In this document: piece by piece, positions 10,362-18,447 of the stretch
Layout of the letters: each line of letters opens with the position of its first letter
Position numbering within the stretch: position 1 is the stretch's first letter
DNA from: Microterricola gilva
GTDB taxonomy: Bacteria; Actinomycetota; Actinomycetes; Actinomycetales; Microbacteriaceae
Direction: 5' to 3'
Assembly (NCBI RefSeq): GCF_004217495.1
Contig: NZ_SHLC01000001.1
Coordinates: 1,922,001 to 1,986,000, forward strand
Length of the DNA stretch: 64,000 bases
Notes under the pieces: model-generated
What the model was told of the DNA's origin: nothing
Seen by the model: the letters and a program-made list of their open reading frames with translations, nothing else
Databases searched by the model: none
Program-made: the position numbers and the translations under genes

Positions 10362-10429
10362 TGAAGGAGACGGTGCCTAAGGCGCGCTGCGCGCTCTGGA
10401 GGCGGTCACCGGGGTGACAAGTGGAGTGT

Positions 10430-10807
10430 TTAGGGCTGGCCGTCCTGGCGGCGGTCCCAGCGGTCGTTCAACTTGTCCATGAAGCCGGAGTCCGACTGCG
10501 TGGAGCGAGCTTTACCGCGGGCCTCTGCCGATGGCTCGACCGGAATCTTCTTCGACGGCTTGATCGCCAGCAGAACGCCGGCGAACAACACGACGAATCC
10601 GATGACACCGATCACGAGCTGGTGCAGCATCACGCCGGCAAGCAGGCCGGCGATGCCGGCAACGGCGATCAGTACACCGAGCGCGATGGATCGGTAGCTG
10701 GGGCGCCCTCGCGAGGCCCCGACGGTGGCGACGAAATCGGCGTCGTTGCGATAGAGGCTGCGCTCCATCTCTTCCAGGAGCCTTTGCTCCTGCTCAGAAA
10801 GTGGCAT
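10430..10807 (-). CDS. DUF3040 family membrane protein
   Basis: Small membrane protein of unknown function, common in actinobacteria upstream of mraZ. It has 125 residues from ATG 10807 (MPLSEQEQRLLEEMERSL), preceded by an AGGGAAT-type ribosome binding site. The acidic N-terminus EQEQRLLEEMERSLYRNDADF is the DUF3040 signature, followed by two adjacent hydrophobic helices (about residues 45-85) and a basic, polar tail. An in-frame start 13 codons upstream exists but is not needed for the domain. The gene is monocistronic, bounded by its own terminator. Confidence 0.88.
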   Translation of the reverse strand: MPLSEQEQRLLEEMERSLYRNDADFVATVGASRGRPSYRSIALGVLIAVAGIAGLLAGVMLHQLVIGVIGFVVLFAGVLLAIKPSKKIPVEPSAEARGKARSTQSDSGFMDKLNDRWDRRQDGQP

Positions 10808-10871
10808 CTCATTCCCTTCAGTCTCGGGATCGTGTCGAGATATCAACTCATTCTATCGTCGCTTCGATGGC

Positions 10872-10877
10872 TAGGCT
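10872..10877 (+). promoter_or_regulatory. -10 element for a leaderless idsA transcript
   Basis: TAGGCT ends six bases before the GTG start of the polyprenyl synthase gene, and no Shine-Dalgarno sequence lies between. This spacing puts the transcription start at or next to the start codon. The same arrangement recurs at pknL, the S4 gene, the second acyltransferase and pgsA. Confidence 0.5.
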
Positions 10878-10883
10878 AGGCGG

Positions 10884-12008
10884 GTGGCAGAAAGCACCCG
10901 GCTGGTCGACCTCGTCGATTCACGCATATCAGATTTCCTCGCAGACCGTGCTCCCATTGTGCGCGCGATCAGCCCCGAATTGACTCCCTTCGTGGACTTC
11001 TCTCGGCAGTTTCTCAGCGGTGGCAAGCGCTTCCGCGCGCTGTTCTGCTACTGGGGGTTCGAATCGGTCTCCGGAGTGGATTCCGGCTTCGATCCGTTCG
11101 CCGATGACGACGAGCCTGCGCGGGATCTGAGTGCGATCGTCGCCGTCGCCGCCGCACTCGAAATCTTCCATGCTGCGGCGCTCGTGCACGACGACATCAT
11201 CGACAATTCCGACACCAGGCGCGGCTCGGCATCCGCCCACCGCCTGTTCGAGGGACTGCACAGCGACTCGGAGTGGGCGGGCAACCCCGTCGAGTTCGGC
11301 CGGGCTGCTGCGATCCTGCTCGGCGATCTGCTGCTCGGGTGGAGCGACGAGCTCCTCGACGAGGGACTCGAACTCATCGAGGACAGGGCTCTGGCGCGTG
11401 CGACCCGTTCGGCCTTCAACCACATGCGTACAGAGGTGACGGCCGGCCAGTACCTGGACGTGCTCGAGGAGAGCGCGTGGCTGCGTCGTCCAGACGCCGA
11501 ACTGCGCGAGCGCGCGGAACGCGTGATCGTCTACAAGTCGGCGAAGTACAGCGTTCAGGCCCCGCTGCTGATCGGCGCAACGCTGGCTGGCGGCACGCCG
11601 GCGCAGCTGGCGGCGCTGCGCGACTTCGGCCTGCCGCTCGGAATCGCCTATCAGCTCCGCGACGACCTGCTCGGAGTCTTCGGAGACACCGCGGTCACCG
11701 GCAAGCCGAGCGGCGACGACCTGCGCGAGGGCAAGCGCACCGTGCTCGTGGCGATCGCCAGGGAATTGATGCCGCAGGGCGCCCGCCGCGCCGTCGACGA
11801 GCTGCTCGGCGATGCCGAGCTGGACGACGCCCAGGTGCGGATGCTGCAGAACACGATCGCGGACTGCGGCGCGGTCGACGAGGTCGAGGCGCTCATCTCA
11901 CGCAACGTGCGTACGGCGATCGCCGCCGTCGGCTCGTCACCGCTCAGCAGGCGCGCGATCACTCAGCTGAGCGAGCTCGCCGAGACCGTCACGACCCGCT
12001 CGGCCTGA
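10884..12008 (+). CDS. idsA: Polyprenyl (geranylgeranyl-type) diphosphate synthase
   Basis: Trans-prenyltransferase that condenses isopentenyl diphosphate onto allylic diphosphates, supplying C20 or longer chains for carotenoids, quinone tails or lipid carriers. It has 374 residues from GTG 10884. The first aspartate-rich motif is DDIIDNSDTRRG near residue 103, and the chain-binding lysine/arginine block is GGKRFRALF near 47. The second motif reads RDDLLGVFGD, with glycine where the canonical motif has its last aspartate; this form is, as far as I recall, common in actinobacterial homologues. Product length cannot be read from sequence. Confidence 0.9.
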   Translation: MAESTRLVDLVDSRISDFLADRAPIVRAISPELTPFVDFSRQFLSGGKRFRALFCYWGFESVSGVDSGFDPFADDDEPARDLSAIVAVAAALEIFHAAALVHDDIIDNSDTRRGSASAHRLFEGLHSDSEWAGNPVEFGRAAAILLGDLLLGWSDELLDEGLELIEDRALARATRSAFNHMRTEVTAGQYLDVLEESAWLRRPDAELRERAERVIVYKSAKYSVQAPLLIGATLAGGTPAQLAALRDFGLPLGIAYQLRDDLLGVFGDTAVTGKPSGDDLREGKRTVLVAIARELMPQGARRAVDELLGDAELDDAQVRMLQNTIADCGAVDEVEALISRNVRTAIAAVGSSPLSRRAITQLSELAETVTTRSA

Positions 12009-12015
12009 CCCCGGT

Positions 12016-12357
12016 CTAGCCCAGGGACTGGGCGACGCGACGCACCTCGGCCTTGCGGCCGGCGCGCAGGGCGTCGATGGGAGCAGCCTGCAGGCTCTCC
12101 TCGACGCTCAGCAGCCACGTCATCGCTTCGTCGTCGCTGAAGCCGTCGTCGGAGAGCACGTAGAGCGTGCCCCGCAATTCGGTGAGCGGTTCGCCTTCTC
12201 TGATGAAGTCGGCCGGAACCTTGAGCACGCCATCGACACGCACCGCGAGCAATTGCTTGTCTTCGATGAGTCTGCGAACGCGGCTCTGGCCAACGCCGAG
12301 GAGTTCAACAAGGTCGGGGATGGTCAGCCACTGTCGGCCTGAAAACACGTCGGTCAC
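12016..12357 (-). CDS. Rv2175c-like DNA-binding protein
   Basis: Small winged-helix type DNA-binding protein resembling mycobacterial Rv2175c, a substrate of the kinase PknL. It has 113 residues from GTG 12357. The N-terminal half holds a helix-turn-helix (LTIPDLVELLGVGQSRVRRL, residues 10-29); the C-terminal half LRGTLYVLSDDGFSDDEAMTWL is the family-specific domain. It is convergent with idsA, leaving only seven bases between stops. In mycobacteria Rv2175c also sits between idsA2 and pknL, so this neighbourhood is conserved here apart from the LysM gene. Confidence 0.85.
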   Translation of the reverse strand: MTDVFSGRQWLTIPDLVELLGVGQSRVRRLIEDKQLLAVRVDGVLKVPADFIREGEPLTELRGTLYVLSDDGFSDDEAMTWLLSVEESLQAAPIDALRAGRKAEVRRVAQSLG

Positions 12358-12595
12358 GTACTAAGAGTGCCACGTCGGGCGTGCTGTGCAAACCAGCGCG
12401 CCGACGCGTCGCCCCGCCACGGCGTCCAATTTGTTTCGAACAGATGAACCCAAATCACTTCCGTCACTTTAAGCACTCTGGTTTCTCACAATTACTTTCC
12501 TCACTCTGGCATCAGTGGTTGACTCTCGATGACTTCTCTGCCACGGTTGAGGGGGTATCACAGACGGGGGCCATTGCGATGCGATTGATCGGGCG

Positions 12596-13858
12596 ATGAA
12601 CGAGATCGAAGGCACGACAACACGCCGCGAGGCATTGCGGGCGTCGCGCAAACGGCGCTCGTCGTTCGTGACGATTCCGCTCGCCGTCGTCAGCGCCATC
12701 GCCGTCTCGTTGAATTTCGCGTCGCCGGCCGAGGCCGCCACGCCTGCGAAGCCGTCGCTCAAGCCGCGTGCAGCCATTCCGACCCCCAAGCTCACCGCAG
12801 CGCCGACCACGGTCGCCGCGACCCAGGCCCCGTCGAGCTATGTCGTCGTCGAGGGCGACACCGTCAGTGGCATCGCGGCCCGCTTCGGCCTGTCGACGGC
12901 CGCCGTGCTCGCACAGAACGGCCTCGGCTGGTCTGCGGTCATCTTCCCGGGGCAGACACTCAGCCTCGGCGGTTCCGCCGTCATCGTCTCCGCTCCACCG
13001 GCCGCGCCGTCGGCCGAGATCACCCGCTACACGGTCGTCGCGGGCGACACGATCAGCGGCATCGCCGAGGCGCACGGCCTCAACAGCCACGACGTCCTGC
13101 GCGCCAACGGACTCGATGCGCAGAGCCTGATCTTCGCCGGTCAGACGATCGTGCTGCCCGACGCCGCCCAGTCGGCTTCGGTGGCACAGGCGGCACCGGT
13201 CGCAGCGGTCGACGCCGGCCCTGCCGCAACGGGAACGCACACCGTGAGCAGCGGTGACACCATCAGCGGCATCGCAAGCGCTGCCGGCGTCTCGGTGCAG
13301 GCCCTGCTCGACGCGAACGGACTCGGCTGGTCGAGCATCATCTACCCCGGACAGACACTCGCGCTGCCAGGGGGCCCAGTCCTCGAGGTCGCCGTCGTCG
13401 TCGAACAGCTGATCGCCTCCCCCGCCGGCGGCAGCTCAAGCGCGGCCGTGCCGCTCAGCTCGGAGATGCGGCAGAACGCCCGCACCATCATCGACGTCGC
13501 CCGGTCGATCGGAGCGAGCGATGAGGCCATCGTCGTCGCCCTCGCGACGGCCGCGCAGGAGTCCAGCCTGATCAACCTCGATCACGGCGACCGCGACTCG
13601 CTCGGGCTGTTCCAGCAGCGGCCGAGCGCCGGCTGGGGCACCCCGGACCAGCTCATGGATCCGCACTATGCGACGCTCGCATTCTTCGGGCAGGCTCCAA
13701 ACACGAACGACGTCGTGCCGCGCGGTCTCTTCGACATCGACGGCTGGCAGGGCATGAGCGTCACCGAGGCGGCCCAGGCCGTGCAGATCTCGGCCCACCC
13801 CGATTTCTATGCGAAATGGGAGACATCGGCACGAAGCTGGCTGACCGAGCTCGGCTGA
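12596..13858 (+). CDS. Secreted triple-LysM protein with lysozyme-like C-terminal domain
   Basis: Exported cell-wall protein of 420 residues. A basic N-terminus and hydrophobic core ending in AEA (about residue 43) form a signal peptide. Three LysM modules follow, each beginning with (Y/H)-T/V-V-x-GDT-(V/I)-SGIA (near residues 80, 143 and 215) and ending in PGQTL or AGQTI. The C-terminal 120 residues (ALATAAQESSL, then DSLGLFQQRPSAGWG) resemble transglycosylase-like domains with a candidate catalytic glutamate in AAQES. LysM binds N-acetylglucosamine polymers, so wall hydrolysis or remodelling is likely. It sits just before the PASTA kinase. Confidence 0.82.
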   Translation: MNEIEGTTTRREALRASRKRRSSFVTIPLAVVSAIAVSLNFASPAEAATPAKPSLKPRAAIPTPKLTAAPTTVAATQAPSSYVVVEGDTVSGIAARFGLSTAAVLAQNGLGWSAVIFPGQTLSLGGSAVIVSAPPAAPSAEITRYTVVAGDTISGIAEAHGLNSHDVLRANGLDAQSLIFAGQTIVLPDAAQSASVAQAAPVAAVDAGPAATGTHTVSSGDTISGIASAAGVSVQALLDANGLGWSSIIYPGQTLALPGGPVLEVAVVVEQLIASPAGGSSSAAVPLSSEMRQNARTIIDVARSIGASDEAIVVALATAAQESSLINLDHGDRDSLGLFQQRPSAGWGTPDQLMDPHYATLAFFGQAPNTNDVVPRGLFDIDGWQGMSVTEAAQAVQISAHPDFYAKWETSARSWLTELG

Positions 13859-13946
13859 GCCGGCATCCGATCGGGGCAATCGGGAATCTGCCCGGCCAAT
13901 GCGCCGCTTCTCGGTGTTTTATCGGTGTTTCCCCTCCTCGACTTCC

Positions 13947-13952
13947 TAGACT
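13947..13952 (+). promoter_or_regulatory. -10 element for a leaderless pknL transcript
   Basis: TAGACT is followed by six bases and then the GTG start of the kinase gene. There is no ribosome binding site in that gap, so the mRNA probably begins at the start codon. Confidence 0.5.
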
Positions 13953-13958
13953 GCAACG

Positions 13959-15914
13959 GTGAGCTCCACACCGAACGATCCGATGATCGGCCGTCTGATA
14001 GACGGCCGTTATCAGGTGCGCTCCCGCATCGCCCGTGGCGGCATGGCCACGGTCTATCTGGCGACCGATCTGCGCCTCGAGCGCCGGGTCGCCATCAAGA
14101 TCATGCACGGCCACCTCGCCGACGACAACACCTTCAAGAGCCGCTTCGTGCAGGAGGCACGCTCCGCCGCGCGTCTGGCCCACCCCAACGTCGTCAACGT
14201 CTTCGACCAGGGCCAGGACTCCGACATGGCCTACATGGTCATGGAGTACCTGCCTGGCATCACCCTGCGCGATCTGCTCAAGGACTACGGCAAGCTCACC
14301 CCTGAGCAGACCATCGACATCGTCACCGCCGTGCTCGGCGGCCTCGCGGCCGCGCACAAGGCCGGCATCGTCCACCGCGACATGAAGCCGGAGAACGTGC
14401 TGCTGGCCGATGACGGCCGCATCAAGCTCGGCGACTTCGGCCTGGCCCGCGCGACGAGCGCGAACACCGCCACCGGCCAGGCTCTGCTCGGCACCATCGC
14501 CTACCTCTCCCCCGAGCTCGTCACCCGCGGCGTCGCCGATGCCCGCAGCGACATCTACGCGCTCGGCATCATGATGTACGAGATGCTCACCGGTGAGCAG
14601 CCCTTCGTCGGCGAGGCGCCGATGCAGATCGCCTACCAGCACGCCAACGACTCCGTTCCCGCGCCGAGCCTCAAGGTGCCAGGACTCCCCCGCGAGCTCG
14701 ACGAGCTCGTGCTCTGGGCGACGGCCCGCGACCCGGAGGACCGACCCCGCGACGCCAGCGTCATGCTCGAGCAGCTGCAACTCATCGCCGCCGAGATGCC
14801 GGGCACCGCGGAGCCCGGCGCCACGGCCGCCACCACTGTGCTGCCGAGCCCGCTCGCACCGACGATGGTGCTCGCGGGCGGCATCGACGAGCTCGCCGCC
14901 GATTCGGACGCGGAGACCCAGATCATCGGCAGCGCCAGGCACCGCACCGGTCCCGTCGAGGCGACGTCCGCCGACAGCACGGCCCTGCTGCGCAGCACGG
15001 CAGCCAAGCGCAAGCGCCGCGGTTACTGGCTGTTCGCACTCATCGTTCTGCTCGCCGGCCTGGCAGCGGGGACCGGCTGGTACTTCGGCTCCGGTCCCGG
15101 CTCGCGCGCCACCGTGCCCGACGTCAGCAATCAGAGCGCCGACGCCGCCAGCACCGAGCTCGTCGCCGCCGGGTTCACCGTCGCCGACGCCACGACGAGC
15201 TGCTCCCACCCGACCATCGCCCCCGATCTCGTCGCCAGCACCGACCCGGCCATCGGCTCCTCCGTCGCACGCGGCAGCACCGTCACCCTCTGCCTCTCGA
15301 CGGGGCCGGAGATCCTCGACGTTCCCGCCGTCGTCGGCATCCCAGAGGCGGACGCGCGCACCCAGCTGGCGCGGTTCGCCGTCGCGGAGGCCGCCGACGT
15401 CCAGTTCACGGGTGAGCAGCCCCAGGGCGCCGTCATCGCCCTCCTCGACGCCGATGGCAACCCGGTCGGGCCCACCGCCCCCGAGGGCGCGGCGATGACA
15501 CTCGTCGTGTCGGCCGGCCCGATCCCCGATGTCGCCGGCCTCTCCGTCGACGAGGCAACCGCCGCGCTCGACGCCGTGAACCTTGAGACGATCGCGACGG
15601 ACCCCGTCTTCGACTCGAACGTGCCGGACGGCGCGGTCATCGCGGCCTCCCCGCAGGAGGAGGGCCCCGTCCGCCCCGGCTCGGCGATCGTGCTGACCAT
15701 CTCCAAGGGCAAAGACCTGGTCGCCATTCCGGACGTCGTCGGCATGGGCATGCAGGAGGCGATCGACACGCTGAAGGCCGCGGAGTTCGAGGTCAGCTAC
15801 AACTTCCCCGAGCCGCTCTTCCCCTTCGCCAAGGTCGTCGAGATCGATCCCGTCGCCGGAACGCAGGCCGAGCGCCACTCCACGGTCCACATCACAGCGC
15901 AAGTCACCCTCTAG
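13959..15914 (+). CDS. pknL: PASTA-domain serine/threonine protein kinase, PknL type
   Basis: Transmembrane sensor kinase of 651 residues. Kinase domain about residues 15-275: glycine-rich loop (IARGGMATVY), ATP lysine K47 in VAIKIM, catalytic HRD with D141, DFG at 159-161 and SPE near 184. After a Ser/Thr/Ala-rich linker comes one membrane helix (about 354-375) and an extracellular part of about four PASTA repeats starting near 381. PASTA domains bind muropeptides or lipid II, so the kinase probably couples wall state to growth. The nearby Rv2175c-like gene is a candidate substrate by analogy with mycobacteria. Confidence 0.93.
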   Translation: MSSTPNDPMIGRLIDGRYQVRSRIARGGMATVYLATDLRLERRVAIKIMHGHLADDNTFKSRFVQEARSAARLAHPNVVNVFDQGQDSDMAYMVMEYLPGITLRDLLKDYGKLTPEQTIDIVTAVLGGLAAAHKAGIVHRDMKPENVLLADDGRIKLGDFGLARATSANTATGQALLGTIAYLSPELVTRGVADARSDIYALGIMMYEMLTGEQPFVGEAPMQIAYQHANDSVPAPSLKVPGLPRELDELVLWATARDPEDRPRDASVMLEQLQLIAAEMPGTAEPGATAATTVLPSPLAPTMVLAGGIDELAADSDAETQIIGSARHRTGPVEATSADSTALLRSTAAKRKRRGYWLFALIVLLAGLAAGTGWYFGSGPGSRATVPDVSNQSADAASTELVAAGFTVADATTSCSHPTIAPDLVASTDPAIGSSVARGSTVTLCLSTGPEILDVPAVVGIPEADARTQLARFAVAEAADVQFTGEQPQGAVIALLDADGNPVGPTAPEGAAMTLVVSAGPIPDVAGLSVDEATAALDAVNLETIATDPVFDSNVPDGAVIAASPQEEGPVRPGSAIVLTISKGKDLVAIPDVVGMGMQEAIDTLKAAEFEVSYNFPEPLFPFAKVVEIDPVAGTQAERHSTVHITAQVTL

Positions 15915-16171
15915 CGCGGCTGCAAGAAGCCACCTACTCGTCGGCTCCGCCCTCGCGATTCCTGCACGACAGGCCATTCTCGGGTGCCTCTGAAACGGGC
16001 AGCGGCGGGCGGGGGTGTGCGGGGTGTCGAGTTATGACGTCTTCGTTTGGACCCCACCAGCAGCTCAACGCATGCGATCCCTGAATCCGGGGTCCGAACG
16101 AAGACGTCATTGTTTGAGCTGAGGAGCATGCCCCCGCCCGCCGCACGCACGCACACCCGCCGCACGTAGAA
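15915..16171. other. Intergenic region with long inverted repeat
   Basis: The gap between pknL and the aroG terminator holds no convincing gene. It contains two near-perfect 22-base arms, 16034-16055 and 16089-16110, separated by 33 bases; the arms differ at one position, which would be a G-U pair in RNA. No run of T follows, so it does not look like a simple terminator. A remnant of a small mobile element or a long RNA hairpin are both possible. The rest of the gap shows nothing recognisable. Confidence 0.6.
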
Positions 16172-16212
16172 AAGACGGATGCCGCGCCCCAGTAGGGCGC
16201 GGCATCCGTCTT
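16172..16212 (-). terminator. Terminator of aroG
   Basis: An approximately 18-bp GC-rich stem (left arm from 16172, right arm to 16212) with a 5-base loop, followed on the minus strand by TTTT. It lies 16 bases beyond the aroG stop. Confidence 0.85.
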
Positions 16213-16228
16213 CTCAGTTAAGAGGTCT

Positions 16229-17605
16229 TCAGCGCTTGGCCGCAGCCAGCTCCTCCGCCACCAGGAACGCCAGCTCCAGCGACTGCATGTGGTTCAGGCG
16301 CGGGTCGCAGAGCGACTCGTAGCGCGTCGCCAGCGTCGCCTCGTCGATGTGCTCGCTGCCGCCGAGGCACTCGGTGACGTCGTCACCGGTGAGCTCGACG
16401 TGGATGCCGCCCGGGTTCGTGCCGACGGCGCGGTGCGCCTCGAAGAAGCCCTTGACCTCGTCGACGACGTCGTCGAAACGACGGGTCTTGTAGCCGTTGG
16501 GCGTCGTGAGGCCGTTGCCGTGCATCGGGTCGGTGACCCAGAGCGGCAGCGCGTCGCTGGCCTTGATGGCCTCGAGCAGTGGTGGCAGTGCATCGCGGAT
16601 CTTGCCTGCACCCATGCGGGTGATGAAGGTCAGGCGACCCGGCTCACGGTTCGGGTCGAGCTTGTCGACCAGGCGCAGCATGTCGTCGGTGCTCGTGGTC
16701 GGGCCGAGCTTGACTCCGATCGGGTTGCGCACACGGCTGAGGAAGTCGACGTGCGCGCCGTCGAGCTCACGGGTGCGCTCACCGATCCAGAGGAAGTGCG
16801 ATGAGGTGTTGTACGGGGTTCCCGTGCGCGAGTCGATGCGCGTCATGGGGCGCTCGTAGTCCATCAGCAGGCCCTCGTGGCCGGTGTAGAACTCGGTGCG
16901 CTTGAGCTCGTCGAAGTCGGCGCCACACGCGGCCATGAAGCCGATGGCACGGTCGATCTCCTTGGCCAGCTTCTCGTACCGCTGGTTCGCCGGGTTGGCG
17001 GCGAAGCCCTGGTTCCAGCTGTGCACCTGGCGGAGGTCGGCGAACCCACCCTGCGTGAAGGCACGGATCAGGTTGAGCGTCGACGCGGCCGTGTGGTAGC
17101 CCTGCACGAGGCGCTTGGGGTCTGCCGCACGGGACTCCGGGGTGAAGTCGTAGCCGTTGACGATGTCGCCGCGGTAGGCGGGCAGCGTCACGTCGCCGCG
17201 GGTCTCGTTGTCGCTCGAGCGCGGCTTGGCGAACTGGCCGGCCATGCGGCCCATCTTCACGACGGGCATCGAGGCGCCGTAGGTGAGCACGACGGCCATC
17301 TGCAGCACGGTCTTCACGCGGTCACGGATCTGATCGGCCGTTGCGCCTGCGAAGGTCTCGGCACAGTCGCCGCCCTGCAGCAGGAATGCCTGACCGTTCG
17401 CCGCAGCAGCGAGGCGCGAGCGCAACTGGTCGACCTCGCCGGCGAAGACGAGAGGGGGCAGTGCTGCCAGTTCGGCGGATGCCGCGGCGGTCGCCTCTGG
17501 ATCCTGCCACTCCGGTTGCTGCTTGATGGGAAGGGTGCGCCAATAGTCCAGACCGGCAATCACAGATGCATCTGCCAAAACGACCGGTTCGGTGGGTTGT
17601 ACCAC
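16229..17605 (-). CDS. aroG: Class II 3-deoxy-7-phosphoheptulonate (DAHP) synthase
   Basis: First enzyme of the shikimate pathway, condensing phosphoenolpyruvate and erythrose 4-phosphate. It has 458 residues from GTG 17605 (VVQPTEPVVLADASV), close to the 462 of the mycobacterial enzyme; the ribosome binding site AGGAAT sits before it. Class II signatures are LLQGGDCAETF near residue 72, KMGRMAGQFAKPRS near 110, WIGERTRELDGAH near 258 and WVTDPMHGNG near 355. Longer upstream in-frame starts lack family sequence. It is monocistronic with its own terminator. Confidence 0.95.
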   Translation of the reverse strand: MVQPTEPVVLADASVIAGLDYWRTLPIKQQPEWQDPEATAAASAELAALPPLVFAGEVDQLRSRLAAAANGQAFLLQGGDCAETFAGATADQIRDRVKTVLQMAVVLTYGASMPVVKMGRMAGQFAKPRSSDNETRGDVTLPAYRGDIVNGYDFTPESRAADPKRLVQGYHTAASTLNLIRAFTQGGFADLRQVHSWNQGFAANPANQRYEKLAKEIDRAIGFMAACGADFDELKRTEFYTGHEGLLMDYERPMTRIDSRTGTPYNTSSHFLWIGERTRELDGAHVDFLSRVRNPIGVKLGPTTSTDDMLRLVDKLDPNREPGRLTFITRMGAGKIRDALPPLLEAIKASDALPLWVTDPMHGNGLTTPNGYKTRRFDDVVDEVKGFFEAHRAVGTNPGGIHVELTGDDVTECLGGSEHIDEATLATRYESLCDPRLNHMQSLELAFLVAEELAAAKR

Positions 17606-17689
17606 GGGACTATTCCTGTTTTCTCGAGGCGGCGTCAGATGACACCGGAATGAACGGCTGCCGGGAGCGGCAGCCGAATGCAAATCAGC

Positions 17690-18379
17690 CTAGCGCGAAA
17701 GCGTGGCCCGCTGCTCCTTGACGGAGCTGGCGTAGACGTCGTCGTAGACCTGGCCGCTGAGGGCGCGGAGCTCGTACATCAGCTCGTCCGTCACGGAGCG
17801 CAACACGAAGCGGTCGCCCTCCATTCCCTCGAAGCGGCTGAAGTCGAGGGGCTCGCCGATGATGATGCCGATGCGACGGATCTTGGGCAGTCGCTTGCCG
17901 ATCGGCATGACCTTCTCCGTGTCGATCATCGCGACGGGAACGATGGGGACGCCGGCCTCGAGCACCATGCGGGCGACGCCGGTGCGGCCGCGATACATCT
18001 TCGCGTCCGGGCTGCGCGTGCCCTCAGGATAGATGCCGAGCAACTCTCCGCGGCCGAGGACGGCCAGGCCGGTGTTGAGCGAGGCCTCAGAGGCCTTGCC
18101 ACCCGAGCGGTCGATCGGCAGCTGCCCGGTGGCGGTGAAGAAGAACTTGGTCGCCCAGCCTTTCAGCCCCTTGCCTGTGAAGTACTCGCTCTTGGCGAGG
18201 AAGGCCATCCGGCGCTCGACGACGAGCGGCAGGAAGATCGAGTCGATGAAGGAGAGGTGGTTGGACGCGAGAATCGCCCCGCCGTTCTTCGGCACGTTCT
18301 CGAGCCCGATGACCCAGGGGCGGAAGATCGCGAGCAGAATCGGGCCGACGACGATGTGTTTCATGATCCAGTAGAACAT
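17690..18379 (-). CDS. 1-acyl-sn-glycerol-3-phosphate acyltransferase (PlsC family)
   Basis: Membrane-associated acyltransferase making phosphatidate from lysophosphatidate, or acting in a related lipid step. It has 229 residues from ATG 18379 with a strong AAGGAGG ribosome binding site eight bases upstream. The catalytic NHLSFID (NHx4D) is near residue 40 and the substrate motif YPEGTRS near 117; a hydrophobic N-terminus probably anchors it. In mycobacteria a PlsC-type gene (Rv2182c) also lies close to aroG and fadD15, so the neighbourhood is shared. Confidence 0.9.
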   Translation of the reverse strand: MFYWIMKHIVVGPILLAIFRPWVIGLENVPKNGGAILASNHLSFIDSIFLPLVVERRMAFLAKSEYFTGKGLKGWATKFFFTATGQLPIDRSGGKASEASLNTGLAVLGRGELLGIYPEGTRSPDAKMYRGRTGVARMVLEAGVPIVPVAMIDTEKVMPIGKRLPKIRRIGIIIGEPLDFSRFEGMEGDRFVLRSVTDELMYELRALSGQVYDDVYASSVKEQRATLSR

Positions 18380-18447
18380 CGCACCCGCCTCCTTCTTCTC
18401 TGCTTCTGATTGCCGCCGCTGACCCTGACTACGGCCGCCGGCGCTGA

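Noticed and set aside
12358-12595. Possible c-di-AMP (ydaO-type) riboswitch before the LysM gene
   Set aside because: Such riboswitches often precede wall hydrolase genes in actinobacteria, so I looked for one, but the conserved core sequences and pairing are not recognisable here. Only a relatively AT-rich promoter-like stretch is seen.
16034-16110. Inverted repeat as the pknL terminator
   Set aside because: It lies 120 bases past the stop, has a 33-base loop and no T run on the plus strand.
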